Positions 18,989 to 28,611 of a DNA stretch of 64,000 bases are shown piece by piece (positions within the stretch are counted from its first letter, which is position 1; every line of letters begins with the position of its first letter). The notes beneath the pieces are model-generated. The model was not told where the DNA came from and made no database searches. It was given only the letters and a program-made list of their open reading frames with translations. The position numbers and the translations under genes were made by a program. Where the stretch lies: contig PKUA01000011.1 in NCBI GenBank assembly GCA_002868905.1, forward strand, positions 1 through 64,000. The letters run 5' to 3'. Origin of the DNA: Desulfuromonas sp. Lineage in GTDB: Bacteria; Desulfobacterota; Desulfuromonadia; Desulfuromonadales; Geothermobacteraceae.

Positions 18989-20718
18989 AGCTCCCCCTGG
19001 AGGTCCTGGTCCGTTGGATTCCAATCGGCGTCTTGAGAACGAAGACGGCGCTCAAGCAGGGCTCGTTCCATGGCGACCCCTGCCTGGCTGAGAAAAATAT
19101 CAAGTGCCATGGTATCACCAATGGCGTGATTGTCGGGAAGATTATCGCCGTACAGCACGGCAACAACCTTGCCGTCGGTGACAATCGGCCCCGTATAGAC
19201 CTCCTTGGGCCGGTCCCCCCCAAGTTGTTCGATCAGATAGCGGTCCCAGGTTCCGTTGCCGGGCCTGATCCGTTGCGGCTCCTTCTGGGCCAGGGTGACC
19301 GAGAACAGGGAATATTCATTCCGGGGGACACTCATCCTCCGGACACACTCATCGGCCGAAAGTCCGCGCAACTGGATGCCGAACTGGCCAAGGCCGACAA
19401 TCTGCTCATCTTTGACCATGAACAGTACGGCGCGATTCATGATCTCGGCGGCGAACCGGAGGACCAGCAGCGTGATCCCGCCTCCAAGGCTCGGGTTATG
19501 CAACTCCATTAACATCTTCTTCAGCAGGTGAAGTCCCGGGGTTTTCTCTTCCCCTCTGGCCGGACGCGCCTCCGGATCATCCCCCATTTCATCAAACAGC
19601 TCTCGTCCGAGATGATGAAGCCCTTCTCCGTTTTCAGCTGGCTCCTCGTCATCCGACCCCTTGGCGACGATCTGCGCCACCAGGTTGTCAAGCTGTTGCT
19701 GGGCTCGTCCATCCCGAATCATGTCTTTTCTCGGTTTAAGACGAACATCCTTGAAACCGAGCTTGCCGAGTTCGGTTTCGGCATGGGCATTCGGGTGATC
19801 TGTCACCACCACCACCTGGTTGACCGGCACCTTGCCATGGAGAGTCTGCAGCAGCTCCAACCCGCCGAGAATTCCGCTGCCATCCTTACGCGGCATGATC
19901 AAGTCGATCAGCAGCAGTTTGTTCTCCCAGGACTGGATCGTCTCGCTTGCCAGGCATTCGGCAATCGAGGAAAAAGAGATGGTTTCGAGACCGTAGGAGA
20001 CGAGACGTGACTCGAACTCTTTGCGCGTCTGTTCGTCGTCGTCTATCACCACCACCTGGTTGAATACCAGATCCGGGAAGTCGGCCACCGGGGCGGGGGC
20101 TACGGCGAGACTGGCCCTGGCCGCACCGGTCTGCTTCGGGAAACTGCAGACCAACTCCTCGAACTCGGGGACAACCTCTTCCTCGACTTCCAGCTCGACC
20201 CCTTCGTTCCGCATCTCGTCGACCAGCCTGCTCCCCTCCATGGCGAGCCACTGGGTATTGATCCCCTTGGAAAGCATCACCTCGAGGGAGTTGACCATGA
20301 CTTCGCTCTGTGCTTCCTGTTCGCCGAGTTGAAACGAGAAGGACCCTTCGTTCCAGGTGAAAAAACTGTAGACGATCTTCTCGATTTGCGACTTGATCGC
20401 ACTTTCGATCTTCTCTTTCGGGATATTGAATTTATCGATCAGGATGTCACCGAGGCGGGGCGGTTCCGGTGTATTGCGCTGCAGCGTCAGGGCACGCTTC
20501 AGGGTCGCCAGGTCAACGATATCGCGCTGCAATAACAGATGGCCGAGATTGTCCTTGAAAACACTCGAGGTTGCCCGGGTCACCTGCCCATGCGAAAACA
20601 CGACGGTGCCGACCCGGTTCAGACTGCTCAGGGTCAACACGCCCGATTTTCGGCTCAGGCTGACGATCTGAAGAATGTCGCCAAGCCCAAGGTCTTCAAG
20701 ATTCCCGACCAAGCTCAT
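18985..20718 (-). CDS. PATAN (DUF4388)-receiver protein with C-terminal GAF-like region
   Basis: 577 residues. An N-terminal PATAN/DUF4388 domain (1-170: LEDLGLGDILQIVSLSRKSG, GVLTL, HLLLQRDIVD, then SFFTWNEGSFSF) is followed by a receiver-like domain (about 225-350, VVVIDDDEQTRKEF, acceptor Asp in LLIDLIMPRKDG) and a C-terminal region (about 400-560) with GAF-like features (ITLLVLRFAAEIMNRAVLF, VYTGPIVTDGKVVAVLYG). PATAN domains are found mainly in deltaproteobacteria and cyanobacteria and are linked to two-component signalling. It is the first gene of the operon, behind the promoter at 20780. Confidence 0.9.
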   Translation of the reverse strand: MSLVGNLEDLGLGDILQIVSLSRKSGVLTLSSLNRVGTVVFSHGQVTRATSSVFKDNLGHLLLQRDIVDLATLKRALTLQRNTPEPPRLGDILIDKFNIPKEKIESAIKSQIEKIVYSFFTWNEGSFSFQLGEQEAQSEVMVNSLEVMLSKGINTQWLAMEGSRLVDEMRNEGVELEVEEEVVPEFEELVCSFPKQTGAARASLAVAPAPVADFPDLVFNQVVVIDDDEQTRKEFESRLVSYGLETISFSSIAECLASETIQSWENKLLLIDLIMPRKDGSGILGGLELLQTLHGKVPVNQVVVVTDHPNAHAETELGKLGFKDVRLKPRKDMIRDGRAQQQLDNLVAQIVAKGSDDEEPAENGEGLHHLGRELFDEMGDDPEARPARGEEKTPGLHLLKKMLMELHNPSLGGGITLLVLRFAAEIMNRAVLFMVKDEQIVGLGQFGIQLRGLSADECVRRMSVPRNEYSLFSVTLAQKEPQRIRPGNGTWDRYLIEQLGGDRPKEVYTGPIVTDGKVVAVLYGDNLPDNHAIGDTMALDIFLSQAGVAMERALLERRLRSQDADWNPTDQDLQGEL

Positions 20719-20779
20719 GCTGAGACCATCCCGAATCTTTCCCTTACTCTATGGCTAACCAGCTAATAATTCACAAAAA

Positions 20780-20808
20780 AATATAGCCTAGCCGAAGGAA
20801 CAAGTAAA
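20780..20808 (-). promoter_or_regulatory. Sigma-70-type promoter of the chemosensory operon
   Basis: On the minus strand TTTACT (20808-20803) and TATATT (20785-20780) are 17 bp apart, giving a leader of about 55 bases before the PATAN start at 20718. The rest of the 283-base gap to der shows no gene and no convincing terminator. Confidence 0.75.
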
Positions 20809-21001
20809 GTATTTCCATAAAATCGACCTCATTGGTGACCTTAACCCAGACCGATCAGAAAACTATAAAGGAGCGGGGAGAATCTGCAACGCCCCGGCGC
20901 CCCTCAAGAAAAACCTCTCCCGGGGAAGTCGCCAACCTTGCAACAGACTCTATTTCAGCCATATCTTGCCATAAATCCGGGTCTTATCCAGCGGTCACAA
21001 T

Positions 21002-22315
21002 TCAGTGTTCGCGCTGCCTGAACCTAAGTCGGATGGGAACATCCTTCAGTTGCAACCCTTCGGCAATCTGGTTCGTCAGGTAACGCTGGTAGGAAAAATG
21101 AATTCCGTCGCTACGGCTGACGAAAATGGTAAAAGTCGGGGGACGGACCCCGGTCTGGGTCATGTAGAAATATTTGGTGCGTTTGCCGTGAAACATGGCG
21201 GGTGGGTGCTGTTCTATCGCCTGTTGCAGGACCCGGTTCAGGGTGGCGGTCGCTATTTCGCGGTTAAACTGGCTGGCGACGCGCGCCACGGCTGCCATGA
21301 TCTTGTCAACCCGCTGTCCGGTTTCGGCCGAAACGAATACGATCGGCACCTCGGGCAAAAACTTGAAATGGAAGCGGAGGTCTTTGACAAAGCTCCCCAT
21401 GGTCGCGTGGTCCTTCTTCACCAGGTCCCATTTGTTAACCACCAGAACGATCGCCCTTCCCTTTTCGAAGGCGTAGCCCGCCACCGTCAGGTCCTGCTCC
21501 GTGATCCCTTCCGAGGCGTCGATGAGAAGAAGCACGACATGAGCCCGGTCCATCGCCTTGAGTGCCTGGATGACGCTGTATTTCTCCAGGACCTGGGAGA
21601 CCTTCCCCTTGCGGCGGATACCGGCCGTATCGATGATGAGGTACCGTGAGTCTTTATAGGTCAACGGCGAGTCGATACTGTCACGGGTCGTTCCGGCGAC
21701 CGGGCTGGCCAAAACGCGTTGGTAGCCTAGAAGACGGTTAATCAGAGAGCTTTTACCGACGTTTGGCCGGCCGACGACGGCAAGTCTCAGATCTTCCTTC
21801 TCTTCAACCGCGTCAGTCGACCCGGGCAGGTGTTCTTCGATCCAGTCGACCAGCTCTCCCATGCCGAGACCGTGCGCGGCCGATGTCATCATCAGTTCCT
21901 CATGGCCGAGAGCATAGAATTCGGCAGCGACCTGCTCCTGCTTCGGGCCGTCGACTTTGTTGGCCACCAGCAGAACCGGCTTGGGGACCCGCCGAAGCAT
22001 GGCCGCGACCTCTTCGTCAGCCGTATTCAGGCCAGACTGGCCATCGACGACGAACAAAATAATGTCGGCCTCCTCGACGGCCATCTGGGCCTGTTCGCGC
22101 ATCTGAGACAGAATCGAATCGGTCGCAGCTGGCTCGAAACCGCCGGTGTCAATCAGCAAAAACGGTTTTTGGTAACGATCGATGCGGGCATAGTTCCGAT
22201 CACGCGTCACCCCGGGAATATCTTCGACCAGCGCTTTACGCCGCCCAAGCAGCCGGTTGAAAAGGGTCGATTTGCCGACATTCGGTCGACCGACGATTGC
22301 CACCACGGGAGTCAT
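21002..22315 (-). CDS. der: Ribosome-assembly GTPase Der (EngA)
   Basis: 437 residues with two tandem GTPase domains: G1 motifs GRPNVGKSTLFNRLLG and GRPNVGKSSLINRLLG, DTGGF and DTAGIRRKGK switch regions, NKVD and NKWD specificity motifs. The C-terminal KH-like domain ends in LRFRQREH. It acts in 50S subunit maturation. The ATG at 22315 (MTPVVAIVGRPNVG) with AGGAAG is chosen; the frame is open 69 bases further up but unconserved. Confidence 0.97.
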   Translation of the reverse strand: MTPVVAIVGRPNVGKSTLFNRLLGRRKALVEDIPGVTRDRNYARIDRYQKPFLLIDTGGFEPAATDSILSQMREQAQMAVEEADIILFVVDGQSGLNTADEEVAAMLRRVPKPVLLVANKVDGPKQEQVAAEFYALGHEELMMTSAAHGLGMGELVDWIEEHLPGSTDAVEEKEDLRLAVVGRPNVGKSSLINRLLGYQRVLASPVAGTTRDSIDSPLTYKDSRYLIIDTAGIRRKGKVSQVLEKYSVIQALKAMDRAHVVLLLIDASEGITEQDLTVAGYAFEKGRAIVLVVNKWDLVKKDHATMGSFVKDLRFHFKFLPEVPIVFVSAETGQRVDKIMAAVARVASQFNREIATATLNRVLQQAIEQHPPAMFHGKRTKYFYMTQTGVRPPTFTIFVSRSDGIHFSYQRYLTNQIAEGLQLKDVPIRLRFRQREH

Positions 22316-22442
22316 TATCTTCCTGCTTTCACTTTTCGGATACGGAAACCAGTTTGATTCAAGTTTGAATCCGGCTCGTATCACAGTAAACTATCTTATA
22401 ATTCAAACGACCACTCGGTCCCGCTTCGACCAAGGAGGATTT

Positions 22443-22760
22443 ATGAAAACCGGTCTTAATCTCGCGCTTGCCTTCGCATTCCTGGCCTTGCTGCCCCCAT
22501 CACAAACTTCGGCAACCGAGACACCGAACCTGGAACTCGGAAAAACCCTGTTCCACGCTACATCCCTCGGGACCAACGGCAAATCGTGTGCGAGTTGCCA
22601 TCCGGATGGAGAGGGGCTGCATGAAATCGAGGCCTACGATGAAGAAATGCTGCGGGAGATGGTCAACTTCTGCATCCGGGATGCTTTGAAAGGGAAGATG
22701 CTGCCGCTCGACTCCCAGGAGATCGTGTCCATGGAACGCTACCTGCGCACCCTTGATTGA
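22443..22760 (+). CDS. Small periplasmic monohaem c-type cytochrome
   Basis: 105 residues. A signal peptide (about 1-24, ending TSA) is followed by one haem site CASCH (residues about 53-57) in KSCASCHPDGEGLHEIEAY; a distal Met could be in GKMLPLD. ATG at 22443 with a perfect AAGGAGG. A TATAAT at 22397 may be its -10 box, but no matching -35 was seen. It is divergent from der and alone on the plus strand. Electron carrier function is family knowledge; its partner is not shown. Confidence 0.85.
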   Translation: MKTGLNLALAFAFLALLPPSQTSATETPNLELGKTLFHATSLGTNGKSCASCHPDGEGLHEIEAYDEEMLREMVNFCIRDALKGKMLPLDSQEIVSMERYLRTLD

Positions 22761-22777
22761 CTGGATACCGTCTCGTC

Positions 22778-23164
22778 TCAGCAACCGCAGCCGCAATTGT
22801 GACAGACCTGCTTGGCGTGTCCCTCGGGCTCTATGGTCTCCGGGGCGAAGGCGATACGGTTGACCCCGCGACGGATATCCGCAAGCAGGTCGAGCTTGCC
22901 GCTTGCCCCGATGACGTGTCCCAGACACGGATTCCCCAATCCGTCCCGCGGAGAACGGACCCGGACAGCATTCAACAGATCACCGTAACCCCGAACCTCA
23001 ATCTCCTGGTCTTCTTCCTGCCAACTCAAATCGATGCCAAGAGGTTCCAGTTCTGCGGCCAGGTTCTGCATGAACCCTTCCCTGGCGGCCTCGTCCAGCG
23101 GATACGTCCAGTCCGGGCGAACAAACCTGTATTGATAAAATGCAACCTCGATTTTTTTCCGCAT
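22778..23164 (-). CDS. Conserved-looking hypothetical protein with C-terminal CHNCGCGC
   Basis: 128 residues, soluble and unrecognised. The last eight residues, CHNCGCGC, form a dense Cys/His cluster suited to metal binding. The upstream part has mixed alpha/beta character (IEVRGYGDLLNAVRVRSP) and no signal peptide. It lies 6 bases after the YciO-type gene and is probably co-transcribed. No function is proposed. Confidence 0.6.
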   Translation of the reverse strand: MRKKIEVAFYQYRFVRPDWTYPLDEAAREGFMQNLAAELEPLGIDLSWQEEDQEIEVRGYGDLLNAVRVRSPRDGLGNPCLGHVIGASGKLDLLADIRRGVNRIAFAPETIEPEGHAKQVCHNCGCGC

Positions 23165-23170
23165 CGCTTT

Positions 23171-23788
23171 TCAGTCCGATTCTTCAATCCAGGAGGTGTC
23201 GCCGCTTCCCTCGCGCAAAACTTCGACACTATCCCCGACCAGGCTGATAAGGGTTGACGGCTTTTCGACCAGCACCCCGCCATCGACGACCAGGTCGACC
23301 ATTCTGCCAAAAGAGGCGTCGAGTTCATCGGCGTAAGTGTAGGTATCTTCACCGGAAATATTGGCGCTGGTGGTAATCAACGGATGTCCGAGTTCGCGCA
23401 CAATGGCAAGAGCGATCGGGTTGTCGGGAATTCTGATTCCGACCGTTTTCTGCTTGGTGGTCAAAAGATCGGGAACGACCCGGCTCGCTTCAAGCACAAA
23501 CGTGTAAGGGCCTGGCAGATGCCGCTTCATGATTTTGAAGGCGAAGTTGCTGACCTGGGCATAATTGGCGACATCCGACAAATCGGCGCAGATAAACGAG
23601 AACGGTTTGCGGGGGTCACGCTGCTTGATCTGGTAAATCTTCTTCACCCCTTTTTTGTTGAAAATATCGCAGCCGATTCCGTAGATTGTGTCGGTCGGGT
23701 AGATGATGATGCCACCCTGCTTCAGGCTGTCGACGATATGCTTGATATGACGCTGTTGGGGATTTTCGGGGTTGACAGAGAGCAACAT
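23171..23788 (-). CDS. YciO/Sua5/TsaC-family threonylcarbamoyl-AMP synthase-like protein
   Basis: 205 residues with the YrdC fold: GGIIIYPTDTIYGIGCDI, KQRDPRKPFSFIC, LPGPYTFVLEA, TVGIRIPDNPIAL, PLITTSANISGE. Sua5/TsaC members make threonylcarbamoyl-AMP for tRNA t6A37. The short form with KQRDPRKPFS looks closer to YciO, whose role is less clear, so no symbol is given. An AT-rich stretch (23810-23850) with TATAAC on the minus strand may hold its promoter. Confidence 0.88.
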   Translation of the reverse strand: MLLSVNPENPQQRHIKHIVDSLKQGGIIIYPTDTIYGIGCDIFNKKGVKKIYQIKQRDPRKPFSFICADLSDVANYAQVSNFAFKIMKRHLPGPYTFVLEASRVVPDLLTTKQKTVGIRIPDNPIALAIVRELGHPLITTSANISGEDTYTYADELDASFGRMVDLVVDGGVLVEKPSTLISLVGDSVEVLREGSGDTSWIEESD

Positions 23789-23902
23789 GGTTTTTCTCCA
23801 GAACTCACTGGTGCTGGCACCGGTTCAAAAACGTTATAATTTTAACATACTTCATTAAAAGATGGCACTAATCGTACGCCATCGCTTGTGGTTAAAAATT
23901 CC

Positions 23903-24175
23903 TCAAAGCAGAAATTTCAGTCCTTCAAGCCCTCGCAATTCGGCATAGATACGTTCCAACTGATCACGATTGACCAGGCGGACCAGCACTGTCACAGCCA
24001 GGTATGCCTTCCCGGAACTTTCCCTGAGCTTGACTCCGTCGACCGGGACATCGACAACCCTCCGGACGGCCGCGATAACCCGCTGTTGGAATTGCTCGTC
24101 GATCGCGGCAGGCCCGACCGCCTTGAACATGTAATCACAGGGGAAATCAAGCAGTTCGTCGCCTTTGGACATCAT
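23903..24175 (-). CDS. DUF493 (YbeD-like) protein
   Basis: 90-residue ACT-like small protein: [41 protein letters not shown] and the terminal GLKFLL fit DUF493. The ATG at 24175 overlaps the dut stop as ATGATG, so translation is coupled to dut. Biochemical role unknown; YbeD of E. coli is a structural homologue of regulatory ACT domains. Confidence 0.85.
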   Translation of the reverse strand: MMSKGDELLDFPCDYMFKAVGPAAIDEQFQQRVIAAVRRVVDVPVDGVKLRESSGKAYLAVTVLVRLVNRDQLERIYAELRGLEGLKFLL

Positions 24176-24630
24176 GAAGGCTCCTTGGTCCCTGCTATTC
24201 CGGTGTGCCCGAAACCGCCTGCACCTCGCTCCGTTTCCGGCAGTTGGTCCGTTTCGGTGAGCACGGCCCTGACCACTGGCGCAATAACGAGTTGGGCAAT
24301 CCGGTCACCGTCACTGAGGACGACTTTCTCCAGACCGTGGTTGATCAGTAAAACTCCGACCTCTCCGCGATAATCGGCGTCAATGGTTCCGGGAGCGTTG
24401 ACCATGCCGATCCCCTGACGTAGAGCGAGACCGGAACGGGGCCTGACCTGCCCTTCGAACCCATCGGGAATGGCGAGGGCGATGCCGGTCGGGATCAGCA
24501 TTCTTTCACCCGGATCAAGCTCCACGGGAGAGTCGAGAGCGGCATACAGGTCCATACCGGCTGCATGACGGGTCATGTAGCGCGGGATCCGGGCGTTCTC
24601 CCGCAACCTTTGCACAGAGATCTCGGTCAT
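24172..24630 (-). CDS. dut: dUTP pyrophosphatase
   Basis: 152-residue trimeric dUTPase. All five motifs are seen: [52 protein letters not shown] and the C-terminal [10 protein letters not shown]. It hydrolyses dUTP to dUMP, limiting uracil in DNA. It starts 4 bases inside the 3' end of the M16 peptidase gene. Confidence 0.96.
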   Translation of the reverse strand: MTEISVQRLRENARIPRYMTRHAAGMDLYAALDSPVELDPGERMLIPTGIALAIPDGFEGQVRPRSGLALRQGIGMVNAPGTIDADYRGEVGVLLINHGLEKVVLSDGDRIAQLVIAPVVRAVLTETDQLPETERGAGGFGHTGIAGTKEPS

Positions 24631-25910
24631 GATGCCCTCCCCCCTGCTTGGTTGTGAATCCGGATCCTGTCGAAATCGAGCCCCTCGGGGGGCGGGGAGC
24701 CGAGCAGGTGCAGGTTCAACCTGTCGTCGGCGAATATTCGGGCGGCGAATTGGCGCAGTTGCCCTGAATCGACGGCGGCGAATTTTTCAAGAACCTCGTC
24801 GATGATCGGCGGTTTGCCGAGATAGATCATCCCCTTGGCCAGCCGTGACATGCGATTACTGATATTTTCAAGCGACAAAAGCAGCTTGCCCCGAATCTGA
24901 TGGTAGGCATGACTCACTTCATCCTCGGACACCTCGTTGTCGACAAGTTGACGGAATTGCTCCAGGATGACCTCGGCAGCAGCCTGCAGGTGACTGCTGG
25001 CACAACCGCAGTAGACAACCTCCGCACCAGCGTCCGCATAACAGGTCGGGTAACTGTAAATCGAGTAAGCGAGGCCGTGCCGTTCCCTGATCGCCTGAAA
25101 CAGGCGGGAGCTCATGCTCGCCCCGAGAATCGTGTCGAGCATGTATTGTGTGAAACGATCCGGGTCGTCCTGGGATACGGCCCGCACGCCGAGACAGAGG
25201 TGGACGTGGTCCGATGCGCGTTCTGTTACGTCCAGGCGGCGTGTCGCCGCGGGAGGTGCTTCGTTGACGATCGGGGATCCCTCGGAGAGGTCGGCAAGTT
25301 TGCTCCCGATCAGCTCGACCAGGTCATCATGCTCCACGTCACCGGCGGCACATACCAGCAACCGGGACCCGATGAAATGTTCCGCCATGTAGGTGCGCAG
25401 GCGATCACCGGTCACACCGGCCAGAACATCCGGCTCACCGGAGCTCGAACACCCGAGCGGGTGGTAACCCCAGAGGGTGCGGGAGAACAGTTCGTGGATG
25501 TAGTCTTCCGGTGTATCCTGCAGACGGGCGATCTCCTGCAGAACCACCCCCTGTTCTTTGCGGAGTTCATCTTCGTCAAAGCGGGGGTGACAGAACATGT
25601 CGGTCAGAAGATCGACCGCAAGCGGCAGGTCCTCGTTGAGGACCCGGGCGTGGAAACAACTGAATTCGCGAGCGGTGAAGGCGTTCAGGCTGCCGCCGAC
25701 CGCATCGATTTCACTGGCGATGTCGGCAGCGCTGCGGCGCTCAGTCCCCTTGAACAGCATGTGTTCGAGCAGGTGGGAGACGCCGCGCTCCTCGGCAAGT
25801 TCATGCCGGGAGCCGAACATGACCCAGAGCCCGATGGCAACCGAGTGGTAACCGGGAAGATGCTCCGTTACCACCCGGATGCCATTATGCAGAATGGACT
25901 GCCGGACCAT
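24627..25910 (-). CDS. M16-family zinc metalloprotease
   Basis: 427 residues. The inverted zinc motif HLLEH (in [15 protein letters not shown]) is followed by the distal Glu region EEDYIHELF-like stretch and the M16 C-terminal domain ([20 protein letters not shown]). The pnp-M16-dut gene order is common in Firmicutes and Deltaproteobacteria (YmxG/PqqL-like). No signal peptide, so it is probably cytoplasmic. It begins 11 bases after pnp. Confidence 0.93.
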   Translation of the reverse strand: MVRQSILHNGIRVVTEHLPGYHSVAIGLWVMFGSRHELAEERGVSHLLEHMLFKGTERRSAADIASEIDAVGGSLNAFTAREFSCFHARVLNEDLPLAVDLLTDMFCHPRFDEDELRKEQGVVLQEIARLQDTPEDYIHELFSRTLWGYHPLGCSSSGEPDVLAGVTGDRLRTYMAEHFIGSRLLVCAAGDVEHDDLVELIGSKLADLSEGSPIVNEAPPAATRRLDVTERASDHVHLCLGVRAVSQDDPDRFTQYMLDTILGASMSSRLFQAIRERHGLAYSIYSYPTCYADAGAEVVYCGCASSHLQAAAEVILEQFRQLVDNEVSEDEVSHAYHQIRGKLLLSLENISNRMSRLAKGMIYLGKPPIIDEVLEKFAAVDSGQLRQFAARIFADDRLNLHLLGSPPPEGLDFDRIRIHNQAGGRAS

Positions 25911-25921
25911 GAGTCTGGGGT

Positions 25922-28018
25922 TTAATCCTGGGGAGCTGTCTGGCCGAGGGCCTCCTTGCGGGAGAGCTTGATTTTACCCTGGCGATCAATGGCGATGCAT
26001 TTAACCAGGACCTCGTCACCCTCTTTAAGGATATCGGTCACAGCCTTGACCCTCTCCTTGTCCAGCTCGGAGATGTGAACCAGGCCGTCGGTTCCGGGGA
26101 GGATTTCGACAAAGGCGCCGAACTCCATGATCTTCTTGACCGTCCCCTGGTAGAGCTTGCCGACTTCCGGCTCCTCGGTCAGATCCCGGACCATCTTGAT
26201 CGCTTTTTTCGCCGACTCACCATCGGTCGAGAAGATGTTGACCTTGCCGTCGTCATCGATATCGATCTGGCAGCCGGTCGCGTCGATGATGCCGCGAATG
26301 TTCTTGCCACCAGGACCGATGACAACCCGAACCTGGTCGGGCTTGACGTTGATACTGGTGATGCGCGGCGCATACGGTGAGAGTTCCTCGCGCGAGGTGG
26401 CGATCGCTTCAGCCATCTTGTCAAGGATATGGATGCGCCCTTCGCGGGCCTGCTCCAACGCCTGCTCCATGATCTCGCGATTGACGCCGGTGATCTTGAT
26501 GTCCATCTGCAGGGCGGCGACACCGTCCCTGGTCCCGGTCACCTTGAAGTCCATGTCGCCGAGGTGATCTTCGTCGCCGAGGATATCGGAGAGGATGGCG
26601 ACGTCGTCACCTTCCTTGATCAGGCCCATGGCGATACCCGCCACCGCTTCCTTAATCGGCGCGCCACCATCCATCAACGCCAGTGACGAACCGCAGACGC
26701 TGGCCATGGAGGAGGAGCCGTTCGATTCGAGGATGTCGGAGACAAGACGAATGGTGTAGGGGAAATCATCATGATCCGGCAGGACGGCCGCAACGGAACG
26801 CTCGGCGAGCATGCCGTGTCCGATTTCGCGGCGTCCGGGGAACAGGCGCATGCTGGTTTCACCGACGCAGAACGGCGGGAAGTTGTAATGGAGCAGGAAA
26901 TTCTTGAATTCCATCCCCTGGATGTTGTCCATGCGCTGCTCATCCTGCTTGGTGCCGAGAGCGAGTGCGACCAGGGCCTGGGTCTCACCACGGGTGAACA
27001 GGGCGCTACCGTGGGCACGCGGCAGGACGCCGGTCTCGCAGGTGATGGGACGGACCGTCTTGGTGTCGCGGCCGTCGATCCGGACCTTCTCTCTGGTCAC
27101 CATCTGGCGGACAACCCGCTTGGCGATGCTGCCGAGAATACTGGAGATCTCGCCGCCTCGCTCCGGGAACTCCTCGGAGAGGGCTTCCTTCACCTCGGCC
27201 TTGATCAGATCGACGGTGGCGTAACGCTCCTGTTTGGTCTGAATCCGGTTGGCGTCGGCGAGACGCTTCTCGGCCAACTCGGTCACCTTCGCTTCCAGGT
27301 CCGCATCGACCTCGGCCACTTCGAACGGGCGCTTCTCGACGCCGACCAGCTTCTGCAGTTCGAGTTGAACATCGAGCAGCGGCTGCAGCGACTCATGACC
27401 GAAGAAGATCGCTTCGAGCATCTCCTTCTCCGAGATAAGGTCGGCCTCCCCTTCAACCATCATCACGGCCTCCCGCGAACCGGAAACGACGATATTCAGT
27501 TCGCTCTCTTCGATCTGAGGCAGGGTCGGGTTAGCAATCAGCTTGCCGTCAACCCGCCCGACGCGCACAGCGGCGATCGGACCCTCGAACGGGATGTCCG
27601 AAACCATGACGGCGGCAGAAGCCGCGACCATGGCGAGGGTATCCGGATCGTTGACGCAGTCGGCCGAAACCACGGTCGGCATGATCTGGGTCTCGAAGAG
27701 ATACCCCTTGGGGAAGAGCGGCCGCATCGGGCGGTCGATCAACCGGCAGATCAGCGTCTCCCGTTCGGTAGAACCGCGCTCGCGGCGGAAGAACGAGCCG
27801 GGGATTTTGCCGGCCGCATAGAACTTTTCCTGGTAGTTGACGGTCAGGGGGAAGAAATCCTGCCCTTCCCGCATGGTCCTGGCGGAAACGGCGGTGCAAA
27901 GCACCTTGGTTTCGCCGTAGGTGATAACCGTGGCGCCGTCGGCCTGACGCGCCATCTTCCCGGTTTCGATGGTGAGAGGTTGCCCGTTGAACGGCACCTC
28001 AACTTTGTGGTAAGCCAT
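25922..28018 (-). CDS. pnp: Polyribonucleotide nucleotidyltransferase (PNPase)
   Basis: 698-residue phosphorolytic 3'-5' exoribonuclease. Two RNase PH domains ([35 protein letters not shown]), then KH ([17 protein letters not shown]) and S1 ([19 protein letters not shown]) at the C-terminus. ATG at 28018 with AAGGAG. The frame continues 35 codons upstream, but only [12 protein letters not shown] onward is conserved. A small hairpin sits directly upstream of the SD. Confidence 0.98.
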   Translation of the reverse strand: MAYHKVEVPFNGQPLTIETGKMARQADGATVITYGETKVLCTAVSARTMREGQDFFPLTVNYQEKFYAAGKIPGSFFRRERGSTERETLICRLIDRPMRPLFPKGYLFETQIMPTVVSADCVNDPDTLAMVAASAAVMVSDIPFEGPIAAVRVGRVDGKLIANPTLPQIEESELNIVVSGSREAVMMVEGEADLISEKEMLEAIFFGHESLQPLLDVQLELQKLVGVEKRPFEVAEVDADLEAKVTELAEKRLADANRIQTKQERYATVDLIKAEVKEALSEEFPERGGEISSILGSIAKRVVRQMVTREKVRIDGRDTKTVRPITCETGVLPRAHGSALFTRGETQALVALALGTKQDEQRMDNIQGMEFKNFLLHYNFPPFCVGETSMRLFPGRREIGHGMLAERSVAAVLPDHDDFPYTIRLVSDILESNGSSSMASVCGSSLALMDGGAPIKEAVAGIAMGLIKEGDDVAILSDILGDEDHLGDMDFKVTGTRDGVAALQMDIKITGVNREIMEQALEQAREGRIHILDKMAEAIATSREELSPYAPRITSINVKPDQVRVVIGPGGKNIRGIIDATGCQIDIDDDGKVNIFSTDGESAKKAIKMVRDLTEEPEVGKLYQGTVKKIMEFGAFVEILPGTDGLVHISELDKERVKAVTDILKEGDEVLVKCIAIDRQGKIKLSRKEALGQTAPQD

Positions 28019-28031
28019 GTTTGACTCCTTC

Positions 28032-28050
28032 GCGACCCTTCCTGGGTCGC
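28032..28050 (-). promoter_or_regulatory. Hairpin directly upstream of the pnp ribosome-binding site
   Basis: A 7-bp perfect stem (28050-28044 with 28038-28032, 5-nt loop) ends one base before the AAGGAG of pnp. In E. coli the pnp leader is processed and autoregulated through a stem-loop; a similar role here is inferred from position only. Confidence 0.45.
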
Positions 28051-28187
28051 CGTTGACGTTGAACGACGCTTGTCGGATGCCATAAAGTCCGAAGGAGGTT
28101 GGCCTGAGACAGTGTCCGCCCACAAAGTATATGTGTGTGCGCGACCCTCTCTCCGGACAGCCTCCTGCGATGACAATCCGATCAAGG

Positions 28188-28212
28188 AAAAAGAAGGGCA
28201 GTCAACTGCCCT
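28188..28212 (-). terminator. Intrinsic terminator after rpsO
   Basis: On the minus strand an 8-bp perfect stem (28212-28205 with 28202-28195) is followed by TC and then a run of five T. It lies 21 bases after the rpsO stop and before pnp, as in E. coli where rpsO and pnp are separated by a terminator. Confidence 0.8.
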
Positions 28213-28233
28213 CCCGAGAATAAATACTGCTGT

Positions 28234-28500
28234 CTAGCGACGAATGCCGAGTTCTTTGATGACGCTGCGATAACGCTCGACATCTTTCGACTTCAGGTAA
28301 TCGAGCAGACGACGACGCTGACCAACGATTTTCAGCAGACCACGCCGGGAATGATGATCCTTTTTGTGGGTCCGGAAATGTTCGGTCAGGTACGTAATCC
28401 GCTCGGACAGCAGGGCGATCTGAACCTCGGGAGATCCTGTGTCACCCTCATGCTTCTGGAACTTGTCAATAATCTCTTTTTTACGCTCGATTTCCAACAC
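28234..28500 (-). CDS. rpsO: 30S ribosomal protein S15
   Basis: 88-residue primary 16S rRNA-binding protein, conserved throughout ([38 protein letters not shown]). GTG start at 28500 with AAGGAG 11 bases upstream; the next codon TTG is an alternative start. It stands between truB and pnp in the classical order. Confidence 0.98.
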   Translation of the reverse strand: MLEIERKKEIIDKFQKHEGDTGSPEVQIALLSERITYLTEHFRTHKKDHHSRRGLLKIVGQRRRLLDYLKSKDVERYRSVIKELGIRR

Positions 28501-28611
28501 AGTTTCGGTTCTCCTTAACAGAAAAATAAGCCGCCGGACGCCTCAATGACAGCTCCGCCGGGCTGAAGTAAGTGGACTAATTATCACAAAACCCCCGTGC
28601 TGTAAAGAGTT

